The notes beneath the pieces were generated by a model. The model saw only the letters and a program-made list of their open reading frames with translations. It did not search any database and was not told where the DNA came from. Shown here piece by piece: positions 1 through 10,950 of a stretch of 64,000 bases of DNA (position 1 is the stretch's first letter; each line of letters opens with the position of its first letter). This DNA is from Paralithodes platypus (lineage: Eukaryota > Arthropoda > Malacostraca > Decapoda > Lithodidae): positions 47,146,774-47,210,773 of the forward strand of contig CM064518.1 of the NCBI GenBank assembly GCA_032716605.1, in the 5' to 3' direction. The position numbers and the translations under genes are program-made.

Positions 1-65
<65 letters not shown>

Positions 66-91
66 GAGCGAGAGAGAGAGAACGTGTACTT
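1..91. repeat. (AG)n microsatellite
   Basis: Nearly pure AG dinucleotides from the window edge, ending in a few imperfect AACGAG units. The left boundary is outside the window. Confidence 0.97.
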
Positions 92-221
92 TTAACCCAC
101 AGTATTTTTTCCGATTTCATGCTGTCTGAATGCGTAAAATATAATTCACTTGATTTTGGGGGCTGATAAAATTGGCTCGAATTCGCTTTTCTCTCCTCTA
201 TTTTATATATTCAGTATTCCA

Positions 222-442
222 TTAACCCCTTCTGTACTGGCGACGTCTTTTTCATTTTAGTCGTGCTATAGTATATTCAGACGATTTTGTGCAGTTTAAG
301 AAGGCTCTGTGGTAGTGAAAATGGTTAAGTGCGATAGTTCGAAGCCTGTTAATAGCTGGATGTCCTTTTTAAACTGCACACAATCGTCTAAATACAGCTA
401 TAATAAACTAAAAAAAGACGTCGCCGGCACAGCAGGGGTTAA
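222..442. mobile_element. FB1 foldback element, full copy
   Basis: Starts TTAACCCCTTCTGTACTGG and ends with its near reverse complement (GCACAGCAGGGGTTAA). Inside are inverted arms with GACGTC, the core CAGACGATTTTGTGCAGTTTAA and its mirror TTTAAACTGCAC. It is about 221 bp, has no ORF and can fold into one hairpin. The same layout recurs more than 20 times in the window, which makes it a non-autonomous foldback/MITE family by inference; no transposase is visible. Confidence 0.8.
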
Positions 443-490
443 GGAGCTTTTAAGTTCGTTACGTTAGTCCTGGTTCGTGCACTTTTCTGG

Positions 491-697
491 TTTTAGACCT
501 TTGAAGATCATGACGCATTTTGACTGTTTATTCTGGCTATCATTAGACGATTATATTTGGCTTAGGAAGGATATATAGAGGTCAGAGGGTTAATGGAGAT
601 AGTTTTTACCCACAAATCCTTCCTGACTTGTATAAAATTTTCTAATAATAGCCAGAATAAAGTGTAAAAAAAAGTCATATTCTTCTAAGTGTTAACC
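491..697. mobile_element. FB1 foldback element, variant copy
   Basis: Variant with GACGCATTTTGAC in place of the GACGTC motif, then TTCTGGCTATCATTAGACGA, AGGAAGG and the mirrored half ending near GTTAACC. It lies only ~50 bp after the previous copy. The two copies belong to different subfamilies, so this is not a recent tandem duplication. Confidence 0.75.
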
Positions 698-744
698 AAT
701 TTATAATGGGTTAACAAGTTGAAAAAAGGAGTGGACTAATTAAT

Positions 745-868
<124 letters not shown>

Positions 869-1139
869 TATAAACATTCCCTAGTGACACCTCTCCAAGA
901 TTAGCTTTTTCTCCGTCTGTAGCATACTCTTGTTATTACATATATGACGTTAACGACAGCTCAAATGCTAGCACTCTGACAGCTCCCCCCGCCTGTCTAC
1001 CGGTATATATGACTGTTGGAGTGACGACGACTGACAGCAGAATGAATGACTGGGGAAATTGACTGGGAGAGATTGGGAAACGGGAATTTGGTGGAAAAGG
1101 CAAATAAAAGAGCTGAAATAGGGTTTGAGAACAGAAGAA

Positions 1140-1480
1140 ATAGCATGTTTTTGTTCTATATGCACGAAAGAGACAAAAGGAAAATCTGCATGCAACAAGT
1201 GTCCCCCCACCCCGCAGGTTGAAAGAGTGATAGAGAACCAATATCAAGGTACATTCGAGGAAATTTAGGTGAGTTGGAAGGTTTGTGGTATATATGTAAA
1301 ATGTAGTGAAACGAATAGGAGAAGGAAGTGTTTGCGAGAGTAAGCAGGATTACTCCCTGTGTAGGTGAGGCACAAATAGAAACAGTGGGAGAAGCCAGGC
1401 AAATGAAACAGGAGTTCCAGTAACTCCTTATCATATTCCTATGTGGCCTCCCCTGGGTACTGCCCTGCTCGATTGGTGCC
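1140..1480 (-). mobile_element. Degenerate 3' end of a Jockey-like retrotransposon
   Basis: On the minus strand this aligns by eye with 4780-5230 on the plus strand (shared GTTTCACCTACACGGAGAGTA-like and GGAACTCCTGTTTCATTT segments). It ends with the GTGTCC...TTGTCTCTTTCGTGCATATA-like tail seen in the other Jockey-like 3' ends. Only scraps of coding sense remain, and no catalytic motif is present. Confidence 0.5.
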
Positions 1481-1532
1481 TATTCAAAGTTACGAAAAGT
1501 ATCACAATCCACTGATAAATATTAATAGAAAG

Positions 1533-1705
<173 letters not shown>

Positions 1706-2017
1706 GGTGGAATCCTGACTGGAACCGCATGACTGACTCTATGGTTGACTGAATGACTGACTGACTGACTGACCTTGTGGGGGAGATATAAGGTCACCTT
1801 CAAGAGGGTTTGGGTCAGGTCACGTGATAACAAGTTGACCTCACCCTAGCCCACATTGATTTCGAGTCTCACACACACACACACTCTCTCTTTCTCTCTT
1901 TGAGCATGGTAATACATATGCTAATGGTCAACGTGAAAGAATGCATAATAGAGTATCACTATCTAAAGACCATCTCTCTCTCACTCTCTCTAGCTCTGAT
2001 TTATTTTTATGTAACTG

Positions 2018-2020
<3 letters not shown>

Positions 2021-2080
<60 letters not shown>
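2021..2080. repeat. (CT)n microsatellite
   Basis: Sixty bases of CT dinucleotides; interrupted CT and CA tracts lie just upstream at 1870-1995. Confidence 0.97.
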
Positions 2081-2083
<3 letters not shown>

Positions 2084-2199
2084 CTAACCCCAAACCCAGG
2101 TCCAAGTACACCACCCCATTACCTCTAAATAGACCCGGGTGTGGAAATAACCTCTTGAGAGAACTATGATTAGGTTACCCACTATACTGTAGGAGTGAC

Positions 2200-2389
2200 A
2201 GGTACAGTTGACCACATAAGTTCTGTTCCTCGTCGTGATCTTATGTATGACAGTAATAATAGTATGAATGCATTGCGAGAGTGGTTTCTAGTCAGCTGAG
2301 TTACCCACTGCATAAGAAACTTCACTTGTAATTCAATCATGCGCATTATCTTTCCATGTAGATCACGGAGAGAACCAGAACTTATGTAT
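2200..2389. mobile_element. FB5 foldback element
   Basis: Begins TACAGTTGACCACATAAG and TTCTGTTCCTCGTCGTGATC and ends with the inverse (GATCACGGAGAGAACCAGAA, CTTATGT). The middle carries GAGTTACCCACTGCATAAGA. Related copies lie at 20533, 27068 and 40685. It is about 190 bp and non-coding. Confidence 0.7.
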
Positions 2390-2439
2390 GAGGCTATCTG
2401 TTGTTTGTTATATACATAAATTACCTTGATTTAGGTATA

Positions 2440-3296
2440 ACTAATAGGATAAGTAAATTCGCAGACGATAACAAAATGGGGAGATAAATAGATTCAGATA
2501 GCGACATAGAGTGCCTCCAAAGGGATCTAGATATCTAACACGAATGGTCAGTAAATTGGCCGATGAATTTTAACATTGACAAATGCAAGGTATTAAAAAT
2601 AGGAAAGATGAATACAAATGCAAAATATAAACTAATTATTATGGAATTAGAAAACTCAGACTGTGAGAAAGATCTGGGTGTGCTTGTTAGCAATTATTTG
2701 AAACCTAGAAAACAGTATAAGCGTTGGTAACAAGGCAACCAGGATGCTTGGGTTCATCTCTAGGAGTGTGAGTAACAGACCTGCTGATGTTATCTTAAAG
2801 CTTTACTTGTCATTAGTGAGACCCCATATGTATTATGCTGTTCAATGTTGGTGTCCTTTAACAGAATGGACAAAGATTCCTTGGAGAGAGTACAACGTAG
2901 AGTGACAAAAATTATCCATAATATTATAAATCTTCCGTATGAAGAAAGGTTGAAGAAATTAGGCTTACATTCGTTAGAGAGACGCAGAGTTAGAGGGGAT
3001 ATGATAGAGGTGTTCAAGTGGGTTAGTGGGATTAATAAGGGGGACATGAAATATGTATTAAAGCTCAGTGATAGCGAAAAAACTCGAACAAATGGTTTCA
3101 AATTAGATACATTTCGTTTCAGAAAAGATATAGACAAATATTGTTTTGGTAACAGAGCTGCAGATATGTGGAATAGGCTACAAAGTGCTATTAGTGGGAT
3201 CAAGAACGATAGAAAGCTTTAAGATAAAATTAGATAGGAGGGGGATCTTTTGGGAATGGGGAAAATCGGCACTCTGCAGACCCCCGTTTTCTAATA
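2440..3296 (+). pseudogene. CR1-like non-LTR retrotransposon fragment (RT motif C to C-terminus)
   Basis: Reverse transcriptase remnant with stops and frameshifts. Residues ISKFADDNKMG near 2449 match the FADD active-site box of the palm. Downstream come DLGVLVSN, LVRPHMYYAVQCW, then MDKDSLERVQRR, NLPYEERLKKLGLHSLERRR and GDMIEVFKWVSGI, the C-terminal signature typical of CR1-clade LINEs. The open part is 2845-3222. A shift near 2860 breaks the join between YAVQCW and the LERVQ block. The N-terminal RT and endonuclease are missing, as usual for 5'-truncated LINEs. The 9900-10575 copy is a close relative. Clade assignment is from motif memory. Confidence 0.82.
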
Positions 3297-3454
3297 TTGA
3301 CCTCTGACCGTTTTGCTGAGGTCGGTCCTCATGGTGTTAGTGAGCTGGGCCTATAATTAAGCATTATAATTGGGGTATTTGTTTATGCTTGATAGAGGTC
3401 TAGGGAGGAAACTAAACACATCATATATACATAAATAAATAGACCACATTATAA

Positions 3455-3832
3455 AACCTTCTCTTTGTTTATCTTTCTCTCCTTTTCTCTCTTTCCCTGG
3501 CTTGTATCCATTTGGCCCCATTCAGCCAACTGTATTAAGACGTTTATCCCCATCCAGGTGTCGATTTCTTCCTGGCGAGCGATAGCGAGCCAGCATTGTA
3601 TATGGAGAAAACCGGCTTCGCCGGAGACATTTTTCTATCGAAAAATGTACAAATTTAGCTTGCTGTCAAAACAATATGTATATGCAGGCTCGCTAACGCT
3701 CGCCAGGAAAATATTGACACCTGGATGGGGGTAAACGTCTTAAAACAGTAGGCTGAATGGGGCCGAATGGATACAAGCCAAAAAGAGAGAGGGAGAGAAA
3801 GAGAAAACAAAAAGCGAGGTGGGCTCCCTTAA
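3455..3832. mobile_element. FB3 foldback element
   Basis: Carries GGCTTGTATCCATTTGGCCC, GGCGAGCGATAGCGAGCC, then the mirror GGCTCGCTAACGCTCGCC and GGGGCCGAATGGATACAAGC, ending GCGAGGTGGGCTCCCTTAA. The symmetric ~380 bp structure recurs at 22929, 38105 and 51152. It is non-coding. The left terminus is eroded here. Confidence 0.78.
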
Positions 3833-4314
3833 GAAACTGCAACACAAACGAAGAGAACAAACCATACGCCCAAACCTACAAAAGAGGGGGTATTACCCAA
3901 CCCCCACAAATCACATGGTATAGACGTCTTACTTAAAAGGAGGAAGATTACGGCACTCCCAATACCCCTCCTCCCTCCCTCCCTCCCTTATTGTGTCAAT
4001 ATTGATCACTATCCTGTGCAACACCGAGGCATTGTTGCAGGGATTGTGTTGCAGAGGCTTTATATAGAGAGTTTTTGTTTACGTCGTGAATTCTTGTTTT
4101 TGTGTTACTTTATCATTGTGTTTTCGCGTACTTTGTTCGTTCGTTCATTCCATTCTCTCTCGCTCTTGCTCTTGCTTGCTCTCGCTCTCTCGCACTCACT
4201 CTCTCTCTCGACATTAGCCACGGGTCATGAAATAAACAGATCGCCCCACTTGCATCCTGGTCTCAGTACACCCCGCAGACCCCCCGCACCCCGGGCCTTG
4301 CGTCATCTTATCGC

Positions 4315-4531
4315 AACCCCTAGAAGATTTTGACGCATTTTTGACAGTTTATTCTGGCTATCATTAGATGATTTGATGCGGTTTAGGAAGGATCTGTGGG
4401 AATTATAAGGGTAAAGGCTATCGCAATAATTAACCTTCAGACTTCCATACAACCTGACTAATCTAAATTAGATCGTCTAATAATAGCTAAAAACAGAAAA
4501 TAAATGCGTAATTGCATCTTGAAAGGGTTAA
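4315..4531. mobile_element. FB1 foldback element
   Basis: AACCCCTAGAAGATTTTGACG, TTCTGGCTATCATTAGATGA and AGGAAGGATCTGTGGG, followed by the mirrored half ending CTTGAAAGGGTTAAG. It is of the GACGCATTT subfamily. Confidence 0.78.
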
Positions 4532-4683
4532 GAAACTGTCATGTCTGTACTATTGTTGATATTCTTAGTACAATAAGACCAAGTTGCATGCATTGATATT
4601 ATGAGCCTAATTGTAACTGAATCATCGTATCACAGTTTTGATATGGTTAGTATAATTCAACATCTGAAAGACAATAATACAGT

Positions 4684-4746
4684 CCAGAGCGAGCCAAACG
4701 TAATGACAGCTGAGCCATGACTTATTAGCGCCACCGTACACCAAAC
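4684..4746. mobile_element. Family E fragment
   Basis: Contains GAGCGAGCCAAACGTAATGA and CATGACTTATTAGCGCC, the inverse of one end of the element at 40795-41016. Confidence 0.55.
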
Positions 4747-4779
4747 ACCTATTGTATTGAAATGTATAATTGTCTGCCC

Positions 4780-5230
4780 GCGTAATGGGTATATTGTAGA
4801 CACCAATCGAGCAGGGCAATACCCAGGGGAGGCATCATAGGCATGTCAAAGGGAGTTGCTGGAACTCCTGTTTCATTTTCTGGCTTCCCTCGCTGTTTCT
4901 GTTTGTGTTTCACCTACACGGAGAGTACCCCAGGTAGCTCTCACAAACATCTCCTCCTATTTATACGAACTTAATAAAATAATAAAAAAAAAAAAAAAAT
5001 CCTCCTATCCATTTCACTACACTAAACAAATACACTTCTATTTTTGGTTCAATAATGACGTACAACCCCCCCCCCCCGCCAAAATTAAAAATAAAAATAA
5101 CAAAATGTAAACAAAAGTTAATTTCACCCTCTTACTCTTTCAACTTTAAGGAAGACACTTGTTACAGGCATCTTTGCTTGTCGTCTCCTTCATACACATT
5201 AAACAAATCCACTCTGAGGGGCGGCAAATA
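4780..5230 (+). mobile_element. Degenerate 3' end of a Jockey-like retrotransposon
   Basis: Plus-strand relative of 1140-1480: CAGGGCAATACCCAGGGGAGG, GGAACTCCTGTTTCATTTTC, TTTCACCTACACGGAGAG, then CTCTTACTCTTTCAACTTTA and TTGTCGTCTCCTTCATACAC, the usual Jockey-like 3' tail. It is split by poly-A and poly-C runs and carries no intact coding. Confidence 0.5.
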
Positions 5231-5329
5231 AAGATTATTAAGTCAAAGGCAAGTCTTCCTCTCTTTCCCCAGTATAGGAGATACCCCTGCCCGGGGATGA
5301 CTGAGCCCTCCTCTGCCATAACAACAAGG

Positions 5330-5456
5330 GGAGGGGGGGGGGGGGGGAGCTTTAGGCACTTGTTTTGACCTCGTAACCCCTCAGCTGACCCCACTCATCT
5401 GCCGGTCCTACGTCTGTTTGTCTGTATGACCTAGAGGGGGGGGGGGGGGGGGGGGC
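5330..5456. repeat. Two poly-G tracts
   Basis: Poly-G runs of about 15 bases near 5333 and about 20 bases near 5437. Such tracts recur through the window (9705, 19110, 22380, 23921) and as poly-C on this strand (1687, 19190, 26940, 28710). They could form quadruplexes and are error-prone in sequencing. Confidence 0.9.
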
Positions 5457-5581
5457 TCGGTTGTTTCTAGGTCAGGTCAGGTCAGGTGGTGGTGGTTGTT
5501 GTTGTTGTTAGTGGTAGTGGTTTTGTTTGATTGGTAGTGGTTAATTAGGGCTGTGATTGGCTGAATTGAATGAGCCTTGTC

Positions 5582-5920
5582 GTTTCCAGAATCTTTGACG
5601 CAGTACTCCTCCTAAAGGGCTGCCTCCACGACATTGAACTTTAAGACCAAAGTTGTTCGCAGAGCCAAAATGAACAAAGTGAACCTGCCGGATTTCCGTT
5701 AACGACTGTGATGGCTCTTGCACCTCCAGATTGTCTTTATTTTGTTTTTGTCTCTGGAACCTTTGACGCACTACTCCTCCTAAACGGCTGCCCCCATGAC
5801 ATTCAACACTAAGACCAAAGTTGTTCACAGAGCCAAAATGAACAAACTGAACCTAACAGATTTCCCCTACGGACTATGGTAGCTCTTTCACCGCGAGATT
5901 GTCTAAACCGGGATGTAGCG
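5582..5920. repeat. Tandem repeat, ~168-bp unit, two copies
   Basis: The unit TTTGACGCA...ACTCCTCCTAAA...GACATT...AAGACCAAAGTTGTTC...AGAGCCAAAATGAACAAA occurs twice, 168 bp apart, with moderate divergence. Reading frames across it are not conserved between units, so it is treated as a non-coding duplication. Confidence 0.75.
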
Positions 5921-5959
5921 GAATCGGGATGTAGCAGATTCATCCGCCATTATAGAAGT

Positions 5960-6038
5960 TTTTCCTAAGGTAAATAAACTAATCTTATGTTAGCCAGAAT
6001 AACATAGCAATTGTCGTGATCGAACTGAAGGGGTTAAG
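5960..6038. mobile_element. FB1 half copy
   Basis: Only the right half survives: TTCCTAAGGTAAATAAACTAATC, TTAGCCAGAATAA-like sequence and a terminal GAACTGAAGGGGTTAA. It directly abuts the FB2 copy to the right. Confidence 0.6.
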
Positions 6039-6322
6039 GGAAGATTTGTACCTAATTGTATTTTGTATTCATTTGTTTATTTAGTTATTTATTTGTTCTT
6101 GTTTCCTTCTATGACCTCCATCAATTTTTAATAAATACCCCCAAGACCCCCCTTCGAGATAAATGTGTACATTTTTCAGGAGAAAAATATCCAGGCCAAA
6201 GACCGGTTCCTTCTAAAATAGCCTACAGGAGAAAATCGACATCTAAATGGCACAAAAGGTCTTAAAGTCGCCAAACTAATTGGGCTGAACACCAAGGAGA
6301 AGGGAGTCCAGAAAAATAAGTT
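6038..6322 (-). mobile_element. FB2 foldback element, eroded copy
   Basis: Minus orientation: TTTCCTTCTATGACCTCCATC, CAGGAGAAAAATATCCAGGC, ATCGACATCTAAATGGCAC, then AAGGTCTTAAAGTCGCCAAA and GAGAAGGGAGTCCAG. The central GCGAGCGATAGC motif is degraded. Confidence 0.7.
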
Positions 6323-6379
6323 GTAACTGTAGAGACTATTTCTATGAGGGAGGCGGTAATGGAGAGTAATAAGTAATCG

Positions 6380-6590
6380 TTCCCCTCCCTCCCTCTCTCT
6401 CTCTCTCTCTCTTCTCCCTTTCCCCTCTCTCTCTCTCACTTCTCCAATTCACCTCTCTCTCCCTTTCACCTCCTCCCCTTCTCTCTCTCTCTCTCTCACT
6501 CTCTCTCTCAGCCCCCCCACACTCTCTCTCAACCCCCCCCCCTCTCTCTCTCTCTACCCCTCTAGTCTCGCTCTCTCCCCGCCCAGTTTG
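6380..6590. repeat. Pyrimidine-rich CT/C low-complexity block
   Basis: CT dinucleotide runs mixed with short poly-C. The minus-strand translation is only Arg-Glu-Gly repeats. Confidence 0.9.
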
Positions 6591-6711
6591 AGAAGGCTGA
6601 CTAACGCGATTACACTCATTCCAGCATAATTACTTGGGGCAGCGGTGTACTGTAATTTGATTCCCCCTGAGAGCTAAATAATTCATCTCCCCGGGAAAAT
6701 ATTACATGTTA

Positions 6712-7157
6712 ACCCCTTCAGCAGTACGGTTGGCCAAAAAAGTCGTGTCTCCGCTGTCATAACGTTTTGCTCGCTGTGTGCTGTATCAATGTCTGTCAGA
6801 TGTTGAATAGGGTGTGTAAAGATTGGAACATGTTTGTATATCTCACTCAAAACGATGAATTAACGTTTAGATAGTCATGATACCAATTATTGATCGAAAT
6901 ATACTTGGTGCCGCGTCATCACTTATTTGGCCGACTGTACCAGTGACATTCTTTTCATTATATTCTGGCAGCCATTAGACGATATTAAATCAGTTTAAAA
7001 GGGCTTCCAGTAATTAAAAGGGCTTCCAGTAATTAAAAGGGCTTCCAGTAATAAAAAGGCTTCGAAGTATCTCACTCAACCTTATTCTTTACTGCCGCAG
7101 ATTCTTCTTAAACTGCATAAAATCGACTAAATATATTTATGATAAAGTTATAAAGAC
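6712..7157. mobile_element. FB1 element interrupted by a family E element
   Basis: The left end TTAACCCCTTCAGCAGTAC (6712-6730) is cut off from the rest of FB1. The remainder resumes near 6950 with ATTATATTCTGGCAGCCATT and continues to the mirrored half around 7157. Taking out ~6727-6950 rejoins an FB1 layout. Inside the resumed part, a 20-bp unit (GGGCTTCCAGTAATTAAAA) is repeated three times at 7004-7063. Confidence 0.65.
6727..6950. mobile_element. Family E foldback/MITE copy
   Basis: Ends GTACGGTTGGCCAAAAAAG and, inverted, GGTACAGTCGGCCAAATAAG. The interior (ATGTCTGTCAGATGTTGAAT, TATCTCACTCAAAACGA) matches 40795-41016. About 220 bp, non-coding. The GTAC at both edges may be part of the end or of the target. 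Confidence 0.65.
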
Positions 7158-7159
7158 GC

Positions 7160-7545
7160 TAGAGAGAGAGAGAGAGGGTGTGTGCGTGTGTGTGTGTGTA
7201 AGAGTGTGTGGGTGTGTGGGTGAGAGAGTCGGAGTGAGCGATTAAGAAACATCAAAACGAAAACACCCAGTACCCGAAGCGACACAAGGAGTAATGATGA
7301 TGGTGGTAATGGTGGTAGTTGTGGTAGTAGGTAGGGGGAGGAGGTGTAGGACCGATGTTGGTAGTAATGTTGGTGGTTACAGGTGATTAATGATGGTAGT
7401 AATTGTGATAGTTGTGGTGATGATGGTGGTAGGGGGTGGGGGGGACTGAGGTTGGTGGTAATAGTGGTAGTATTATTTGTTGTTACAAGTGGTTGGTGGT
7501 GATAGTATGTTGGTAGTGATGATGGTTGTTAGTGGTAGTTGAAGG
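7160..7545. repeat. AG, GT and GGT/GAT low-complexity run
   Basis: Short AG and GT tracts up to 7220, then a long stretch of degenerate triplets (GATGATGGTGGTAATGGTGG and variants). No coding signal. Confidence 0.85.
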
Positions 7546-7631
7546 AGGTTGACCCTACATATACGCTCGAAGGCTTTTTAACATTGGAAGCTTTTGATAG
7601 CTAATGTAGAGTATTATCACAACATACCTAT

Positions 7632-7702
7632 TAAGGGGGAAGGGATTATTAAGGGGGAAGGGATTATTAAGGGGGAAGGGATTATTTTCCTAGGTCGATT
7701 AG

Positions 7703-7748
<46 letters not shown>
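7632..7748. repeat. 18-bp triplicated unit and (TA)n microsatellite
   Basis: AAGGGGGAAGGGATTATT occurs three times in tandem at 7632-7687, followed by about 42 bases of TA at 7707-7748. Confidence 0.93.
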
Positions 7749-7749
<1 letters not shown>

Positions 7750-7770
7750 TGTGTATTTATTTATTTTTCT

Positions 7771-9154
7771 ATGTGAGTGAGGGAGACAAAAGGCAGAACT
7801 GCCTGTAGCGAGTGCCTCCCCATAGCTGAAAGAGTGACAGGGCCAAAATCATGGGACGTTCGAGCCAAAATGCCTGGACACACGGAGTTTGAAGCAAATT
7901 AAATCATAGGAGGAGGGAAAGACTGATTATGGGAGAGAGTTCCAGAGCTCAGCTGTTGAATAGAAGAACGTCTGAGAGTAACGTTTCACTTTTGGGTTGG
8001 AGAGTTGCACAGAGTAGGGGTGGGATTGTGTTGCAAGACGGGTACCACGTACCCTACGTAGAGGAAGCAGTATACACTGGGAGAGCTCTGACGAGTATGA
8101 TTATTGTAGTAGCGATAGAATAGCGAAAAAGAGATGCAACATTGCGGCGAAGAGAGAGAGTTGGTGAGTGGGTGGGAATTAATGATACAAAAGGCCTTCC
8201 TTTCTACTTTGTCTAGTAGTGCGGTGTGAAAGGATCCTCCCCAAACATGTGAACAATATTCAATACAAGGACGCACTGTGCCCCTGTACAGAGCAAAAAG
8301 CTGTGCAGGGGTAAAGAATTCCCTGAGGCGGTTGAGTACACCCAGCTTCTGGGAGGCTGCTTTAGCAAGACTGGTAATATGGTCCTTTCAAGTGAGAGCA
8401 GAAGAAAAAAAGACACCAAGAATATTGAGAGAAGATGAAGGATTGATTTTTGTATTGTTGAAGAATAAGGGATAGTCCGCTGGGAGTTCCGGACGGGTAG
8501 ATAGATGGAGAAATTGGGTTTTTGGAAGCATTAAAAGCAACAAAGTTTTCTCTGCCCCAATTGGCTTTTGGCTTCATTACATTTGTCTTTGAGGGATTGC
8601 TGGCTTGGGCGTTCTGGAAAACTAATTGAGTAGTGTAAGGTAGAGTTATCTGCGTATGAATGGATGGGACTGGAGGTACAGTTGAGAATATAATTTATCA
8701 AAATTAGAAAGATAATAGGAGATAGGACAGAGCCCTGAGGAACACCGGAGATGATAGGATGAGGAAGTGAGCGATGGCCATTCACAACCGCAGCTATGGA
8801 ACGGCCAGAAAGGAAATTAGAGACAAAGGCACTGATGGAGGGATAGAAACCGAAGGAGGGTAGTTTAGAAATTAAAGATTTGTGCCAGAGTCTATCGAAG
8901 GCTTTCGATGTGTCTAGTGTAATAGAAAAAGTCTCACCGAAGTCCCGAAAGGAGGATGACCAAGAGTTAGTAAGATATGAAAGAAGATCACCAGTAGAGC
9001 GACCCTTGAGGAAGCCATACTGGCGATCTGAGAATAGATTATGAGAAGAGAAATGCTTAACAAATATGGAAGCAAGAATAGTTTTAAAAACAAGAGATGA
9101 GATCAATTGGACGGTAGTTGGAGGGTTGAGAGCGGTCACTCTTCTTCTTCCCAA
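7771..9154 (-). pseudogene. Jockey-like non-LTR retrotransposon, RT domain to 3' end, degenerate
   Basis: RNA-directed DNA polymerase remnant. In the minus ORF 9154-8531, RT blocks appear in order: RQYGFLKGRSTGDLL (residues ~44-58), motif A LDTSKAFDRLWHKSL (~78), motif B GVPQGSVLSPI (~138), motif C YADNSTLH (~168). The second catalytic Asp of YADD is Asn, so the enzyme would be dead even without the frame breaks. Further downstream on the minus strand come RPCIEYCSHVWGGSFHTAL and LFYRYYNN (8276-7986), then SPTQK and ELWNSLP near 7940, the C-terminal pattern of Jockey-group elements of invertebrates. The 3' tail at 7771-7990 is repeated alone at 28459, 49030, 49300, 54775, 57295 and 60645. The 5' part is missing. 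Confidence 0.85.
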
Positions 9155-9169
9155 GGTGTACCGGTATAC

Positions 9170-9231
9170 AATCTTCTAATAACAGCCAGAACAAACGGTC
9201 AAAACGCGGCATAATCTCCAAAGGGGCTAAT
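9170..9231. mobile_element. FB1 half copy
   Basis: Right half only: AATCTTCTAATAACAGCCAG, ACGGTCAAAACGCGGCATAA and AAAGGGGCTAAT. It adjoins the 5' truncation point of the Jockey-like element. Confidence 0.6.
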
Positions 9232-9702
9232 GAAATAAGAAAAACAAGGATATATAATCAATAAACACATGCAAAACAAGGGGGCATTACTTCTCCTCTG
9301 CAGCCTATACCTGGATCGTGCAATGGGTGGAGATACAGTCGTGATCGTCTTCATTATGCAGAGAAATACAAAGGAAAACAAATGTATCGTTGCAGTGGGA
9401 AATAGTATAATGTTAATTGTTTGAATTGGTTGCTTGTTCTTGCTCTGTCCAATTACCCTTCTTTCCTATTTTACTCCAGCCATCAGGTCTGGTCTGGTTG
9501 AGCCCAAGTACTTTTGATTTTGTATTGTACTTCTCATTTCTCAACTTATTCTTCCTCTATCCAAAATAAAAAAAACTCCGCGTTTGCCCCAGGTCAACAG
9601 CAGCACGTCAGTCTAGAGGCCGTGACCTGACCTTCCTTACTTCTTTATTTGACTTAGTTGACCTCCCCGTTGACCTTACTTCTCCGCTCTTGTTGCGAGG
9701 AA

Positions 9703-9785
9703 GGGGGGGGGGGGGATGCAATTACCTTCGTTCGTTCCGTCTCTTATTTGCATTTTCTATTCACGTGAACTTGGGAGGTCTGTTT

Positions 9786-9819
<34 letters not shown>

Positions 9820-9857
9820 AGGAAGAGGAGTATGTGTGTATTGGGAAAGAGGTTGTG

Positions 9858-9892
<35 letters not shown>
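9703..9892. repeat. Poly-G tract and two (GT)n microsatellites
   Basis: Poly-G near 9703-9715, GT dinucleotides at 9788-9818 and again at 9858-9892. Three overlapping plus-strand ORFs here are Cys-Val repeat artefacts. Confidence 0.92.
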
Positions 9893-9893
<1 letters not shown>

Positions 9894-9899
9894 ATGTAG

Positions 9900-10575
9900 T
9901 GTATTCTACCTTGAATTTTTGGGAGTCATCGTCAACTGTGATTTGAAACCTAGATATCAATGCATTAGTGCTCGAAATTTAGGAAAATAGAGTTCTCGGA
10001 TTTATATCTAGAAGTGTGAATAATAGAACAGCAAAAGTAATCTTGAAACTTTATCTAGCGTTAGTAAGACCACATATGGATTATGCTGTTCAATTTTGAT
10101 TTCCCTATTACAGAATGGACATAGATTCCTTGGAAAGAGTGCAGCGAAGAATGACAAAAATTATCCATATTAGAAATCTTCCATATGAAGAAAGGTTGAA
10201 GAAATTAGGCTTACATTTGTTAGAGAGGCGCAGAGTTAGAAGGGACATGATAGAGGTGTTCAAGTGGGTTAGTGGGATTAATAAAGGGGACATGAAAAAT
10301 GTACTAAAGCTCAGTGATAGCAAAAGAACTCCAACAAATGGTTTCAAATTAGATTAATTTCGTTTCAGAAAAAGATATAGGCAAATATTGGTTTGTTAAC
10401 AGAGTTGTAGATAAGTGGAACAGGCTACCGAGTGCTATAGTGGGATCAAGAACGATAGAGAGCTTTAAGATAAAGTTAGATAGGCAAATGTACGAGATGG
10501 GTTAGGTGTGAAAGGGATCTGCCGTATGTGGGCCAATCGGCTCTCTTCAGAATCCCGTTTTCTTATGTTCTTATG
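9900..10575 (+). pseudogene. CR1-like non-LTR retrotransposon, C-terminal part and 3' end
   Basis: Begins FLGVIVNCDLKPRYQ and continues (shifted frame) to LVRPHMDYAVQF, where TGA replaces the usual Trp codon. It then reads MDIDSLERVQRR, IRNLPYEERLKKLGLH and MIEVFKWVSGINKGDMKN; the frame breaks after residue ~80 of the 10115-10357 ORF. The 3' end has ATCTGCCGTATGTGGGCC, then TTTTCTTATGTTCTTATG, a short tandem 3' terminus as expected of CR1 elements rather than poly-A. About 80 percent alike by eye to 2790-3220. Confidence 0.85.
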
Positions 10576-10950
10576 ACTTTTGAGCTTAATGAAACTACCT
10601 GATAACTTTCTGAATAAGATAACGACTCTCCTGTTTCATTCTAGCTATCACCAGACGACTTTATCTATCTAAATCAGACGTTTTATACCAACATCTCATT
10701 CTAACACCTTTCTTACGAGATGTCCTTACGAAGCCAAATAAAATAACATGTTGATAGAAAGAAAATTAAAAGAAAGTGATCTGATTAAGTAAGTTGAAAT
10801 TGTTGAGAGAAAAAAACTTAATCGTTCCGCCCTTGTTCCATCCATTATCTTCACAAAATACATTCTTTCCCTTTTCTCCGAGTAAATATTCCCGGCGGAG
10901 AAAAAGTCAATGAATGTCTGGGAATGAATGGAAGTGGAAATTGTATTGAC

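Noticed and set aside
5541..5828. 95-codon minus ORF with two similar halves (NNFGL..ECHGGSRLGG)
   Set aside because: It spans the 168-bp tandem duplication; repeat similarity comes from the DNA duplication and no family is recognised.
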